Assembly: GCF_030269925.1 (NCBI RefSeq)
Contig: NC_085121.1
Coordinates: 17,997,501-18,061,500, forward strand
Source of the DNA: Bombyx mori
Taxonomy: Eukaryota; Arthropoda; Insecta; Lepidoptera; Bombycidae
Length of the DNA: 64,000 nt
Direction of reading: 5' to 3'
In this document: piece by piece, positions 21,372 to 33,736 of the stretch
Position numbering within the stretch: position 1 is the first letter of the stretch
How the letters are laid out: the number at the start of each line of letters is the position of its first letter
Program-made: the position numbers and the translations under genes
The notes under the pieces: model-generated
Told to the model about the DNA's origin: nothing
The model's database searches: none
Seen by the model: the letters and a program-made list of their open reading frames with translations, nothing else

Positions 21372-21612
21372 TGGTGGTAGGACCTCTTGTGAGTCCGCAC
21401 GGGTAGGTACCACCACCCCGCCTATTTCCGCCGTGAAGCAGTAATGCGTTTCGGTTCGAAGGGTGCGGTAGCCGTTGTAACAATACCTGAGATCTTAGAA
21501 CTTATATCTCGAGGTGGGTGGCGCATTTACGTTGTAGATGTCTATGGGCTCCAGTAACCACTTAACACCAGGTGGGCTGTGAGCTCGTCCATCCATCTAA
21601 GCAATAAAGAAA
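21372..21612 (+). mobile_element. Bm1 SINE, 5'-truncated
   Basis: Clean copy from ACTGGTGGTAGGACCTC to 'catccatctaagcaataaag'. Confidence 0.85.
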
Positions 21613-22803
21613 AAACATATAGTGTGAAGTTTGTTCACATGTGATTTTGGTGGGCAGAGAGTTAATATTCCTACGGAAGAACTTTACTTTACGCAGTTCA
21701 GACAGCTTGTGGTCGAAAATTCAAAATAAAAATTTAATAAATTAAAACGCTCACTCTCGCAGCTTGGGTAGTAAGGTAGTAAGGTCAAGACACAAGTTCA
21801 AGTATACGGCGTCGCGTCGGTTCTTGACTTGCATTTCACTTGATCTTCGCACGAACTTTGCAAAGGTTGCCGTGGCCTCCTTATTGAACGGTTACGTTGT
21901 TAGACGAACAGACGGCATGCGCGGTACCATCGCTTATATTAATTCGCACATCATTTTTATTGTGACGTTGCGTTTTGTGAGCCCGTATGGTTTACAGCAT
22001 ACCGCCCAGCCTCATACCATCATACTGTCGAGCTCCCGTCTCAAGGTACATACGTAGTGGCCTTCTCATAGAAATATCTCTGGACTCCGATATAGGGCTT
22101 GTATATTTCCAAAAAATCCACTACAGGACCCATGGATCGGAGTTTAATTTGAGACGCTCACTCAAAATTCTCAATCCCGAAAAAGGTTCTTTAGGAGCTG
22201 ACTTCAAAAAAAAACTTGATAAATTATGTCTTGTATGGTTTGTGTTTCCTAAATAGTACACCTGTTTACTATATGGCAAGAAACCAATTCCCATTAATAG
22301 TACTTGCTGCAAACAGAATGGTTATTAAGTTCTATTATATTTGCCGATAGTGAGTGGCCACGGCCGGTCATGAATGCCAGCAATCCCAAGGCCACAGCCA
22401 AATAGCTATCTTGAAAGAAACCAACAAAATAATCAATTAAAAAAAAACAACCTTTTTTACCCGTTTACTTAATTATGAAAGTCATTTAAATACTTGACAT
22501 TAATAGGAAAAGTGGCCAGTGTTAACAAATTCTCCGATTGAGCCCATAAGCTCGACTATCAGACCGAGAATATTTGGAATAGCCCCTTAGGCAACCAACG
22601 ATTAAGTAGGGGAAAAAGTTAGATAGGTGGACGAACTCGCGCCTCATCTAAGTACCGGAGATAGTCTCAATTCAACCTTGTAACAGCTGACCCCATCATT
22701 CATAGTCGGGATGTTGTACGTCTGCGGGTTTATGTTACGCTGTGTAGTTGCACAACTGTAGAAACTTAGCGATTTGATGACACACTTCGATAAAGTTAAG
22801 TAC
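21613..22803. other. No gene seen
   Basis: Short open frames only. 22340-22400 faintly resembles an inverted CR1 tail. Confidence 0.45.
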
Positions 22804-22830
22804 TATAGTAGTAGTAGTAGTAGTAGTACC
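22804..22830. repeat. (TAG)n microsatellite
   Basis: About seven TAG units. Similar to the RTE tail at 901, but no coding remnant is visible upstream. Confidence 0.8.
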
Positions 22831-22969
22831 AGTAGCTATTAACCATAACATAGTCACACATACTGGATCTAAATAAATGTGTGTGCATTTATTGTCGCTC
22901 GCTGCCATCGTAAGGCGGATGTAGTGTTTTTGAAAAAAATCGATTTGGATTGACAGTTTAACAACATTA

Positions 22970-23042
22970 TCTCACTGCGACCACTCAACATCAGTTGGGC
23001 TGAATGCTCATCTACCTTCGCTGACATTGTATCAATAAACCA
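22970..23042 (+). mobile_element. CR1/Jockey-like tail, decayed
   Basis: 'cgaccactcaacatcagttg' and 'tgctcatctaccttcgctga' match the common 3' tail loosely. Confidence 0.45.
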
Positions 23043-25187
23043 CAAGCCCGTAGTTAGCAGCGTGTCTATAACGACGCGGTGAAATCTTCGGCTCTCTATG
23101 TAAGTGGGTTGTGGAAAGAATCTCTCCGCGACTGTACGGTCGGCAACGACCTCTGTTATTGTAACTAATTAAATAACGTAGGTTTTTTTAGGGAGTTGCG
23201 TTTGAGAAAAAGTATCTAATCTTATGTCACAACACTGTTTGTCTGTGTCCAAACAATTATATAAAGCGCCGTTACAAACTCTTATTAATTACCATTATTG
23301 CAAAATTGAGTAGAATGTTTAATTGATTATTAATTAAGAAATAATTACCGCGGCTCTAAGACTGAACACAAAGCTTCGAGTTTGAGGTTACTATTGTTTG
23401 ATACAAGGAGCATATCATTACAATGTATCAGTTTATCTATACTTGATAGGTAATAAAGACGTGAACTCACACATTGCGACATTGACGATGGGGTAATTCT
23501 CGATATTCAGGTGATTAATGAAGAAAGGATTGGTTTATACATATAATGTGCTCGTGGACAAGTGTCGATAATTCTGTCACATCTTCTTTTCTTTTCTCGT
23601 TGTTTTTTTCACATGGATAGTTACCATCATCCTGCCTATCTCAAGCATGGAGTAGTCATGTGCTTTAAGGATGGGATAATCGTTACATTACAGTTGAGAT
23701 TTCAACCTCATAAACGTGGTAACGTTTTATTAACCAAAATCGATAAGCAGTATCGTTTGAAATATCTAAAAGTGCACATTAGTAATACGTAATAATATTT
23801 TGAGTACAATTTTTTTTTCAAATAAATTAGAATATTATTTTGCTGTCTGTACTATGCGCCTGTGTGTTGTTGTAACGCGACATTATTTGTGTGTTCGTGT
23901 CGCGTTTGCACGGATGTTTTAATGCGAAGGTATTTATCTATTTAACAGGGCTGTATTTAAATTGTATTATATAGTTTCGTATATATGTTGGTCTCTTCGA
24001 AAACGACATAAAAATATAAATTAATTCCATTCACCATTCAGGGCTCGTCTTATCTTCAAAATATCACCTGGATATAACCGCTTGTCTCATCTAGTATCTC
24101 AAGATTGTAAGATACGTTAGATCAAAGGCTACCTCACATACCAGTTGGAAGAAGTCTTTTTTGTAGTAAAACTGTATTACCGACCCACGTGGACAATTAA
24201 TTGCGCAACAGATTTTTTAACGATCTCTTATTAACTTGACCTGTATCTATTTATCTGTGTAACGAAATGTTTCATCGTGATTTTAATCAACTTCAAGACG
24301 TCAAATTAACTTGAAAATTTGCACACGCATCAAAGATAGATGACAATACGACAAACATATTAACTCTGGCTTAACATCCTGAGCTGACCTGAGTATCAGC
24401 TGAACAAGAAAATAATTAAAATTTTTAGTTTGACTTTTTGTTTGTGTAGACCGTGGACTGGTGTGTCCAGTGACCGGTATTTTGGTGCTAGCTTCAATAA
24501 AAACTATATTCAGAGCAAAGGATTTATATTTTAAAATGTACAAGACGTGCATATACGACCAGAATTTTATTGTAACTCCCATACTTATAGTGTGTTCCCA
24601 CATTTAAAAAGAATCATGTAAAATTTTATGTTTAGGGTTGCCCTAAGCATTGTTTAAGCATGTTTTTGCGACCGACGATCAAACCCGTATCGTACATTGA
24701 CAAGAGTTATTTTAAATTAACATTCCACATAGGAAAGAGCACATCCCTAAAATGTATAGTTTACATTTACTAGTAATTCTGTCTTGTTGACGTTACTAGA
24801 GTTTTCATATCCGACTTTCTTCCGTACGTCGCCGCGTCATACGAATGTGTGAACTTATGCGAGGTCTCGCCTTTGTTTGTGACCTCCATCGAGCGACGCT
24901 TAGAAAACGCATGTTTGTTTTTACTTACGTACAAATATCATCAGTAATGTGAAATTTTATTGTTATTTCATTGATTACGCACACACCTTGTGTGATCAAA
25001 TGATTAAAATGGTTTGATCTTCGCCATTTATGTATTTTATCCAATGCGATTTGAATAGTTTTGTATTCGTGGACAGAAACTCAGAATTCGTTGAGAACTC
25101 GTCTGCCCTTTGAGATCACAGTTGCATGGAATATCGGAAAAAGATTTATTTTATAGATTTATATTCATTTATTCTTCCGACATTCTT
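23043..25187. other. No feature seen
   Basis: AT-rich DNA; nothing supported. Confidence 0.5.
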
Positions 25188-25470
25188 TTAACACATTGAC
25201 TGCCGCGTAGGTCACCGGTGTACTACGCGGCGCACTGAAGTAATTGTGTCGATTTCTGTTACTAAGCGCCTGGATTACCTAACTTCGCCTTCTTTTGTAT
25301 GTTAATGTGTGTTATAGTCTATTCATTCTCAGTATCTTCAGATTCATCTTTCCCAGAATCTACTAGAAATTCTGGCACCTTAGTAAGAAGGATCGAAGAG
25401 AGAAATCGATATAATTACTTCAGTGCGCCGCGTAGGGCACTGGTGACCTACACGGCAGTCAACGTGTTAA
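25188..25470. mobile_element. piggyBac-type MITE with TTAA target duplication
   Basis: TTAA at 25188-25191 and 25467-25470 flank a 275-bp element. Its ends are long inverted repeats (CACATTGACTGCCGCGTAGG and the inverse of CCTACACGGCAGTCAACGTG) extending inward through GCGCCGCGTAG and TACTTCAGTGCG-type blocks. TTAA duplication and C-initial ends are the hallmark of the piggyBac superfamily. There is no transposase, only a 64-codon chance frame. Confidence 0.8.
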
Positions 25471-27089
25471 AAATCCTTTCGAAATGTTATTAGTATCTTC
25501 TTTACACATCAAAAATCCAAGTCAAATCTTTTCACTTATTCATCTAACAAGGTGCATCACACGTAAAACAAAAAACAAAATAAATTTTAACAAAAAGAAT
25601 CTCAATTTATTTTACATAAATTTACAAAACTAAATGTAAAAAATTAAAATTATACAATAATAACTTCTCAAAAATATATAACATACATATTACGCAAATT
25701 CTCAGTATCGCGTCCTGTGTACTTACTTATACTGAACTAATGGAAGGCTATACAATAATAATCCTATAATAATAATTAATAATATCAATAAATACTTACG
25801 TACTAACACGCTTATAACGTAAAAGGTACTTTTATTAAGAACTATACACATGTGTCGTGGGAAACGCAGCGTGTGAAACACTAATATATTTTTTTTCAAG
25901 AAAGAAAAATTTGTAGATTTAACAACATGTATTTGTATAATAGTCATTTATTTTCGGAACCAGTCTGTTTTTTAAGAGTTACTTTTCAAGATTATTTTAA
26001 TTGAAGTTTTCAGAGTATTTGGATGATAAACGATTGATTCTCTTTAGTTTATTCACCAAAACGACGCAACTGACAACTAGGCCAGAAAAAATTTTCAAGA
26101 TTTTTGTGCACCGGAGAAAGTATTAAAACAATGCAAACATACTTTCCAAGGTACACATTATGAGAAAAAAAGTTAGATTTATTTTCTAATTCGTTGAAGC
26201 GTTTCACAGTCGCGCGTTTAGCCCACGGTGTGCCGCCGCGGTTACAGCGGTGTTTCAAGCGCAGCGTTTTTTCCTACTACCTGTTCTGGACTTTATAATA
26301 ACGAGAATTTATAATGTGATTTTGTTCTTCATCATTGTGTCAAGAAATATTTACTCTATTTATATTGTCATGGTTTTGTATTGACACAGAGGAAATGAAT
26401 TAAAAGAGAGTGATAATGACAAATGTGCTTACGAAATAAATTGCTAATTAATTATTTATTTATAGTTAGAGCAATGAAATAAGATAGGCACTCTATGATA
26501 TTGTAGTAGTGACAGTGTGATGATTGTTAATGTATATTGCAGATTTGTGATGAATTAATAATGTTTTGAATAATTCTACTGATGTATTTACATTTTAATG
26601 GGAATGTAATTAATGTATGTTTGGTTTAACTAAGGTTACAAGACCACTAAAATTAAATGTTACGAGATGGTGTTAGAATAAGAATGTGATGTAATGTGAG
26701 CTTGTGTTGAGTTGCGATTTTAATCTTCTGTAACGTTAGTTCTTCATCTAACAGTTTTCGTTTGACACGTGATTTTAATTGTCTACATATTCAATTTTGA
26801 TTCACATATGCGAGCGACACATAAATCAGGAAAATGCACAATGCGAATATTGTGATTTCCGACAGTTATTTTATACGAACGAAACAAGTGTCTGTCTGTC
26901 TACGCAACAAGTAATTAACTTGAAGATAGTCCTTAACCTATCTAGAGCTGGACGTTCGCAATAGCGAATTCGGTTAATTAGTTAATTCGTTACGCAACCG
27001 GGCCTTATTGTGGCCGTGTTTTACTGTTTTTATATTCCGTTCGCTTCCCGGACGCAGTTCCGCCGAATCGCGTGCACGACTCTATGAGT

Positions 27090-27097
<8 letters not shown>
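25471..27097. other. No feature seen
   Basis: AT-rich DNA with no supported gene. Confidence 0.5.
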
Positions 27098-27124
<27 letters not shown>

Positions 27125-27205
27125 ATTGAAAGTTTACTGGTGGCCCGAAGGCCTTTCCAGTTTCACCAGGACAGGTGGGCGAGCAAAGGCTCAGCCAAAA
27201 TGTAT
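27098..27205 (-). repeat. Repeat family G with long T-tract
   Basis: T of about 25 bases, then 'ggcctttccagtttcaccag', GACAGGTGGGCGAGCAAAGG and CTCAGCC. Other copies are at 42107 and 49008. Likely a retroposon 3' end. Confidence 0.65.
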
Positions 27206-27292
27206 CTATGAGTAGGTATGTGTAGCGCATTAGTACTAAAAACAATTGTTATTTTCTGTTCACTTTTACGTAGATCAGTAAACGATATCAGT

Positions 27293-27395
27293 GTGAGTTT
27301 TTTAACTTCTCGATCGCGTTAAAGTTAACTCAAATTTGTATTAAGTTGGAAAGGCGCCCCTAGTGGCAAACGAAGGGAAGCTGTACGAAGTAAAA
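27293..27395. mobile_element. Diverged relative of the 7216 MITE (one arm)
   Basis: GAGTTTTTTAAC, TAAAGTTAACTCAAAT and CGCCCCTAGTGGCAAACG match the 7216 element. The second arm is missing or decayed. Confidence 0.6.
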
Positions 27396-27465
27396 CATCT
27401 CACACTGAGCACTAAGGATCCACTAAGGCCGGTTCCAGTACATCCACAACGTACGCTTATTTACC

Positions 27466-27628
27466 TTTTTTTTACTTAGATGGGTGGAAGAGCTCACACC
27501 CCACCTGGTGTTAAGTGGTTACGGCCGCCCCACCCTTCAAACGGAAACGCATTACTGCTTCACGGCAGAAATAGGCAGGGTGGTGATACCTACCCGTGCG
27601 GACTCACGAGAGATCCTATCACCAGTAA
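27466..27628 (-). mobile_element. Bm1 SINE with internal deletion
   Basis: The tail (acttagatgggtggaagagc) to TTAAGTGGTTACGG is joined directly to CCGCCCCACCCTTCAAACGG. The segment with the date-like 'catagacatctacaacg' block is missing. Confidence 0.8.
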
Positions 27629-29970
27629 AAAGGAAGTAAGTGGAAGATACAACATCTTTCTTCGAGACATAAATAGTTAATTTTTGCTAACCTAGCTACG
27701 CCGCATTTAACAGAACACGCTCTAAACGAGCATAGACTTGAGGAACCGATTGTCTGATTTCAGTAGACTAGCATTTATAAGTAGATTCTGTGCTATTAGA
27801 TTTAAACTACATATAATCGATTAAAACCTTTCGGTATTTAAAATTCGTCACGTAAAAATAATTTCTCCGTCTAATGATACTTATTACCGTGACTATGGTA
27901 AAGAAATGGAATTTCCCGTTTCCATAAGATTAATTTAGAATAAAGTCGTAATAGTGAATTTATATTTTAATTAATTTAATAAAAAATAAAAGGCTTGATT
28001 GTATCGGCTTCTAGATTATTCTTAAATCGGAACAAAAAATTATTGAATTCTAAAAAAATACAATAAAACGATAATATTTATAGTAGTCTTCTTTTGAAGT
28101 ACGTTTTTAAATAAAAGAGGAACTACAATTGAGTATTAAATGAGAAAAAAAACATATCAATAAGTATATCGGCTATCGTACACAGAAAAGATTATCTTAA
28201 TTTCCTCACACATAAAGTTTATCGTTTCTCTATTATAAGTTCAACATACGACCTTTTAATGTTTCAGACGATTTGAGTTCTACAAAACCAAGAGTATTTT
28301 AGAAAATAAGTCATTTAATGCTCCAATTAAACAAAAGTATATAGAATATGCACTGGCTTATATGAACGAATAATAATAATTGTAAATAGATCATGATAAA
28401 ACATACTACACTAGTTGTGTCCCGCGGCTCAAACCTGTCCAATTCCGACATCGAGTGATCCTGTAAAGTTAAAATACCTTCGTGATAGAGGAGAAACATT
28501 AATCCAAAAAAATTCAAAAAATCTACTCGGATTGTTCCTCCATGAGATTATCAGCACGCTCAAACATGTCAACCTAACGCTAATCTCATTCAGATGAAGA
28601 TTTGTCAATTTGTTTCTCTTAAAAATATCAATCATAGACGAGAGCAGACTATTTTGAATCAGCCGTCGCCATTGAATGCTGCTAAACATGAGATTTCGTG
28701 AGCAATCCCAGGTCTCATTTTGAACACAGTAACGTATCAAGTCTCTTCGACTTTTCATAAGACAAGCTATTTTGATATCACTCGGGCATTAGCACCATCG
28801 CATTATTTTTATTGAGATTCCATGAATTTAAGCCTAAGAATGTATTCTGTTGTTTATTTTTATATTACATTTTGCTACTTACACATGTGTCATTTTATCT
28901 GATTCACAAAGAAAACTTGGGAATTATTTATACCAATTCACATTAGACTCGGCTCTGTATAAAGTGTTTAAAAATACCGATTCAATTACCGTGAGTGATA
29001 CAGCTATTTGAATAAGTCAAAATCCAATGTGATGTAAAATTATTACAACAAGTACTGACTAAACGTAGCCAAGAATGATTGGTCACAAATAATGCAAATT
29101 AATGTATTTTTAACTGATCAAACTAGATACATTCAGATAGTTGTTTGAAGAGAACAATATGATAAAAAGTAAGTAAGGCATTTTGTTTATTAGATCTGTG
29201 TCTACGTCTCAGCTATGGACAAAGGGTATATTAGATTTCATTTAATTTAATAAAAATAATTTGAATACCAACGGGATATTTGCACATGACACAATACGAA
29301 TTCCTAGCTAGGTCCGTCTTTAGTTCTATTTATTTATACCTTAAATGCACTCATACCTCCATATTGTATCGGATTGGATATGCAAAAATGGATGAAAATA
29401 CGAAATGATTATTAAATAACTAAATGAATGAAAAATGAAAATAAACATGTTTTAGAAATATAGTTTTAGCCTCGTTCGCTTTGTCATATTTTATTTATAT
29501 TAATTAAGTACCTAATAATATAATACATATATTTATATTTATTAATCAATAATCTGACTATAAGTAGGTAATCGGAGTAATTCATATAGAAGAATTATAA
29601 GTAGCATATATTTTTAATCGCATAATTCCGAATGTATAGCGATCGTCGTTCTAGCCCGAACGTCCTAAATAACTAAATATATAAACGTAATAATATCATT
29701 ATCATTAACGAGGACTAAACAACTCAATAAAATGGAATGAACGAAAATAGTAGATTAAAAAAAAAACTAATTATGAACAAATAATCTACAAATAAAATTC
29801 TGGAGAGTCTTAAAACTAGTTAACATTGCACTTGACCTTAAAACTAATGTATAATACGTGGATAACCCTTAAACTATGTATACGGAATGTAGTCATTACG
29901 TAGGGCCACACACACACACAGGCACGCACACATTAAATGCTTTTTGAGCCGACACAAGCGACGGAGCGCG
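27629..29970. other. 3' flank of the zinc-finger gene
   Basis: AT-rich. The part next to 29970 is presumably 3' UTR of the minus-strand gene, with several TTTATT (AATAAA inverse) sites such as about 29490. A CA-rich tract lies at about 29909-29935. A 109-codon minus frame at 28429-28758 has no recognisable domain and AT-driven composition. Confidence 0.4.
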
Positions 29971-31353
29971 TCAGTCTCTCCCGATCCTCTTGTGTATCTG
30001 CTGATGTTTGATCAAGTGCGCTTTCTGTCTGAACGCTTTAGCGCAGACGTCGCATCTAAACGGCTTCTCCCCCGTGTGGGTGCGGAGATGCACTTTAATA
30101 TTGGATTTGTTCAGGAATCCTCGATTGCAGATGCCGCAGCGATGGACGGGCTTCTCTTTACCTAACAAACCGCTCAGCTCAGCGGCGGTCGCGGAGGGGA
30201 AGGCCAATGATGTGCCGTGTATGTTATTGCCGTTGTTGCCCTGCTTTGCTTTCGCGCGACTTCTTTTTTTACTTGACGTTGAGGATGTCGTTGTGTGCGC
30301 GTGAGGGTACCCGATGATGCGATCTGGACTGCACAGGCCGTCCGACTTCAGACCTAGTGCATAGTGCGATGCGTATCGACCGTTCAAGAGCCCGCTGACC
30401 CCGTCCGTCGTGGACACGGCGTTCCCGGGAGGCGATGATGTCGATATTACGTCCATGCCGTAGCTGGTCGAACTGGGCGCCTCCTGTTTCACCGGAGGTC
30501 CGTTCTGCAGCCTATTATGTAGTAGAGGCATATAGCCGTGAGTTAGCAGCGTCTGAAGCGTCGAGCCCGCGTTCAAATTCTTTTGCAGGAAATCACTTTT
30601 GAAGTCTTGGTTTTTGCATGGAAAATCTATGTTCGTATTGTGACTGTGCGGCGCAGCCGGGGGTGAACTCGGCAGACCGAATTCGGAGAGATCGTGTGGG
30701 ACTATCTTGTCGCCGTGCTGGCTGCAGGCGCCCGATATCAGGGCGTCGATGTCCATCCAGCTATCTCGAGAGTCATTCCGGTCGGGATCCTCGGGCTGGT
30801 TAGGGACAGTCGTGTCCGCTATCGCCGACCCGATGATGGCCGCAATGTCTTCTATCGAGCTAATATCGTACATGTCTTGTTTATGATTGTCTTCGAAAAG
30901 CTTAGCAGGAGGGGAGCAGGACGCCGCACAGGAATCAGGCGCACCGGGTCCCGATGATTCCGAAAAAGGTTTCGTGTCCTGCGGCTCCAAGAAAGGCTTG
31001 ACGTCCTCCAAATCGGGAGGCTCTGCGTCGGCTACGCACGTCGACGAAGAAACTACGTCGTGGTCAGTCCCGTAGCCGCTCTGAGTAGGGTAATTATTGT
31101 TCTCCTCCGGAAGGCGTTGAGCGATGGCGTGGAAATGATGGCCAGAGATGCCGTTGATGGAGAGATGGCCAGTGTAGCCGGTGAAGGGGGGCAGAGGTTT
31201 GAGCTCGGCTAAAGGTGGAGGAGCTAGTAAGGAGTCTATGAGGTCGTGGCAGGCGGGTGGCGGCGAGGATGCCTCCAGCTTGGGGTCGAGCCAGCAGCCG
31301 CTGAGCAGCAGGTCGTCGGAGGCACCGGCCCCCGCCACCCCCGCGCACTTCAT
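29971..31353 (-). CDS. C2H2 zinc-finger protein, probable transcription factor
   Basis: 460 residues from ATG 31353. The C-terminus carries two adjacent C2H2 fingers (C-x2-C-x12-H-x3-H each: CGIC...HLRTH and CDVC...HQQIH) joined by the classic TGEKPF linker and ending KRIGRD. A basic patch KKRSRAKAK about 60 residues before the fingers looks like a nuclear localisation signal. The N-terminal ~370 residues are Ser/Pro/Asp-rich, as in activation or repression regions, with PPLAELKPLPPFTGYTGHLS. Composition is GC-rich against AT-rich flanks. The frame stays open to 31428, but a good acceptor (tttgtttcag) puts an in-frame TAG between it and the ATG. I therefore place the start at the ATG, with 5' leader exon(s) upstream. 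DNA binding is inferred from the fingers. I cannot assign an orthologue. Confidence 0.85.
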   Translation of the reverse strand: MKCAGVAGAGASDDLLLSGCWLDPKLEASSPPPACHDLIDSLLAPPPLAELKPLPPFTGYTGHLSINGISGHHFHAIAQRLPEENNNYPTQSGYGTDHDVVSSSTCVADAEPPDLEDVKPFLEPQDTKPFSESSGPGAPDSCAASCSPPAKLFEDNHKQDMYDISSIEDIAAIIGSAIADTTVPNQPEDPDRNDSRDSWMDIDALISGACSQHGDKIVPHDLSEFGLPSSPPAAPHSHNTNIDFPCKNQDFKSDFLQKNLNAGSTLQTLLTHGYMPLLHNRLQNGPPVKQEAPSSTSYGMDVISTSSPPGNAVSTTDGVSGLLNGRYASHYALGLKSDGLCSPDRIIGYPHAHTTTSSTSSKKRSRAKAKQGNNGNNIHGTSLAFPSATAAELSGLLGKEKPVHRCGICNRGFLNKSNIKVHLRTHTGEKPFRCDVCAKAFRQKAHLIKHQQIHKRIGRD

Positions 31354-31469
31354 GCCGCGCCTCACCGACACGCCGGAGCCGACTGACAGCCCACCACTGC
31401 CATACTTGGACGCCGCCACTCTGTTGCACTACCTGAAACAAATGCGTTCTTCATTTATAATAAATTCTT

Positions 31470-31535
31470 TATCAAAGACGGGCGGACAGGCTCACGGCCC
31501 ACCTTATAGTAATTGGTCATCGCTCGTGGACATCA
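31470..31535 (-). mobile_element. CR1/Jockey-like tail remnant
   Basis: 'gacaggctcacggcccacct' and 'catcgctcgtggacatcagc' resemble the tail. Decayed. Confidence 0.4.
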
Positions 31536-31539
31536 GCAA

Positions 31540-31793
31540 GGTTTTTTTTATTGCCAAGCCAATTGTTTGACGAGCTCACAGCCCACTGGTGTTAAGTGGT
31601 TACTGAAACCCATAAACATCTACAACGTAAATGCACCACCCACCTTGAGATATAAGTTCTAAGATCTCAGTATAGTTTTACAACGGCTACCCCACCCTTC
31701 AGACCGAAACGCATTACTGCTTCACGGCAGAAATAGGCAGGGCGGTGGCACCTATCCGCGTGGACTCACAAGAGGTCCTACCACCAGTAAACA
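31540..31793 (-). mobile_element. Bm1 SINE upstream of the zinc-finger coding exon
   Basis: Near-complete body from the poly-T/ttattgccaagccaattg end to GGTCCTACCACCAGTAAAC. It lies in the presumed 5' intron, same orientation as the gene. Confidence 0.85.
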
Positions 31794-32046
31794 AACTTTA
31801 GTAGCAAACAAAACGTTAGAGTAGCAAACAATTCACCACGTGCTGAATACTGTTTTATAGCTCGCTTACATATTCCCTAATTGCATACAATAAACTGTCT
31901 CGGCTTAAAATGGTAAATAGGTAAAGCATTGACACAGAACGAATCAGTAAATTTTGGCAACTGCACCATAATATCGACATCTAAGATTAGTTGGTCTGTT
32001 GTTAGGTTGGAGTTTGCCCTCGTTGTTCGGGTGTTGTTATACCAAA

Positions 32047-32190
32047 ATGGCGAGTGATGTGCAATCAGAGCCAGCAGCGGCGGTCGTCGCGCACCGCCGG
32101 CTATCCGTGCTGGCACGCGCCACATTTACACCCACTGACAAACAATTTGCTTTTTTTTTTTCGTTTTTTACTTTGAAAACTTACATTTAA
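32047..32190 (+). other. GC-rich open frame with strong start context
   Basis: ACCAAAATGG context, then an Ala/Val/Arg-rich frame (MASDVQSEPAAAVVAHRRLS). GC content falls at about 32140 where a T-run begins. It could be a first exon, or the 5' end of a deleted retroelement whose 3' end follows at 32250. Confidence 0.25.
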
Positions 32191-32249
32191 ATATTACTAT
32201 GGTTTTAGTCGTTTAATTGGCCCTTAAGATTTTTCTTCAGACTTCGTTC

Positions 32250-32620
32250 CGAGCACGTCTCACTCAATAAATTTGCTCATTGGGGAAGGCTCCTGATCCC
32301 AAGTGCTCAGTTTGTGATGTAGTAGAAGATGCTTTTCACATTATGATGGAGTTTGCGCGCAACGATGATTTGAGATAACAATTCTTTGCAAAACATACAG
32401 ATTTTCGACAAGTTGCAGATGTAAATTACGTATTAGCCTTTCCGGAATCCGAAATGGCTAAGTCACTTTATAAAATAGTTTTGGTGGGCCTTCAGAGACG
32501 ATAACACTTTCCTTTATTTTTTTGTATAATTATTTTGTTACTCTCTTTTGTTGCACAATGAAGTGACATAGTCACTAGGTAAATAATCTCCTTAAATAAA
32601 AGTAAAAAAAAAAAATTTTT
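32250..32620 (+). pseudogene. Non-LTR retrotransposon ORF2 C-terminus with A-tail
   Basis: The frame reads APDPKCSVCDVVEDAFHIMM, a Cys/His end typical of ORF2 C-termini, then ADVNYVLAFPESEMAKSLYK. One TGA interrupts it and a stop lies near 32502. An A11 tract ends it at about 32617. The clade is not resolved. Confidence 0.6.
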
Positions 32621-33303
32621 CTAGGTGTCTAGTGGTGGCAAGAGCCAAAACCATAAGTTCGAATTTCAATTGTTTTGTTTAACCGCTGCTTCGCGTTTAA
32701 ACTTGATTATATGACAGTACATATATACGTATGGGTACGCACCACAGCCAAACCCATTTCTACCGCGAGCAATTAAGTACAAAGTATTTCGGTAGAACAA
32801 CCTACATTCTAAAGCTGCTAAGACTCCAGCTTTATATCTCAGAGTGGAGTATTCGTAATGTGCTTCCTATACGCACGTGTCATTTAAGATTATAGCACTT
32901 AATTTAAGTTATAACATGTACTTTTAGGTTAGGAATATTGTGTTCTTTTTTTAAAATGTATTTAGAGTTACTCAAAAACTAAAAATAAAATTTAAGTTAT
33001 GAGTCAACACCCAGTCTATTTCAGAAACGTGCGACGAACAAACACGATGTCAACATAACATAAGTATTCAATTAATAATCAACCTTAAAGGCAATGACAA
33101 GTATGGTTTCTTAGTTGAACAACAATAATACGGATTTAGAACAGACGAAATTGATATATTTTTACACTGTGACATATTTACTTGACATAGGAGAATAAAT
33201 ACAGGGTGCTCAGAGACCGCTCTCGAAAGTGAAGCTTAAATAAACTACTAGCTATAGGCTACGTTAACGTAAGCCAATGTGCAATTAGTGAATTAATAAC
33301 ATA
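32621..33303. other. No feature seen
   Basis: AT-rich DNA; nothing supported. Confidence 0.45.
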
Positions 33304-33736
33304 CTAGAGGTCCCGCAGTAGTCGAAATTCGACAATAATTAATTGGAATTGTAAGTTTGTACTCTATTATGATTGTATTTTATACTTCTGTAATCACAAA
33401 TTTCACCAAGGCTACACTATAAAGAAATATTAATAAAGACAAACAATATTTAATTCTCTCTTTTGTTTCTCAATTTAACAACAGACGTCAAGAACAAAAG
33501 TTTGACAATAAATAGTATGCATGCGTGTGTGCGTCAAATACATGGTATGTAGTGTGTGTAATGTTTTCTTTATTGATTTAATGTATCTTTTATGCATAAT
33601 TTTTTTAAAATACATATTAGCATTGTGCACTTCTTCTCTATATTGTCTATAAGTGTGGAAAATTTCATACTCCTCCGCCCGCGCAATTTTCGTAAAAAGG
33701 GATACAAAGTTTTTGCTTCACGTATTAATATATAGA
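33304..33736 (-). mobile_element. Helitron-like element, family B
   Basis: On the minus strand it starts TCTATATATTAATACG and ends GGGACCTCTAG. The + strand neighbours are A before and T after, as expected for Helitron insertion into AT. Related copies are at 47370-47767 and 59712-60135. Confidence 0.75.

Noticed and set aside
28429..28758. 109-codon minus-strand frame near the zinc-finger gene
   Set aside because: AT-driven composition, no domain, no splice or start evidence.
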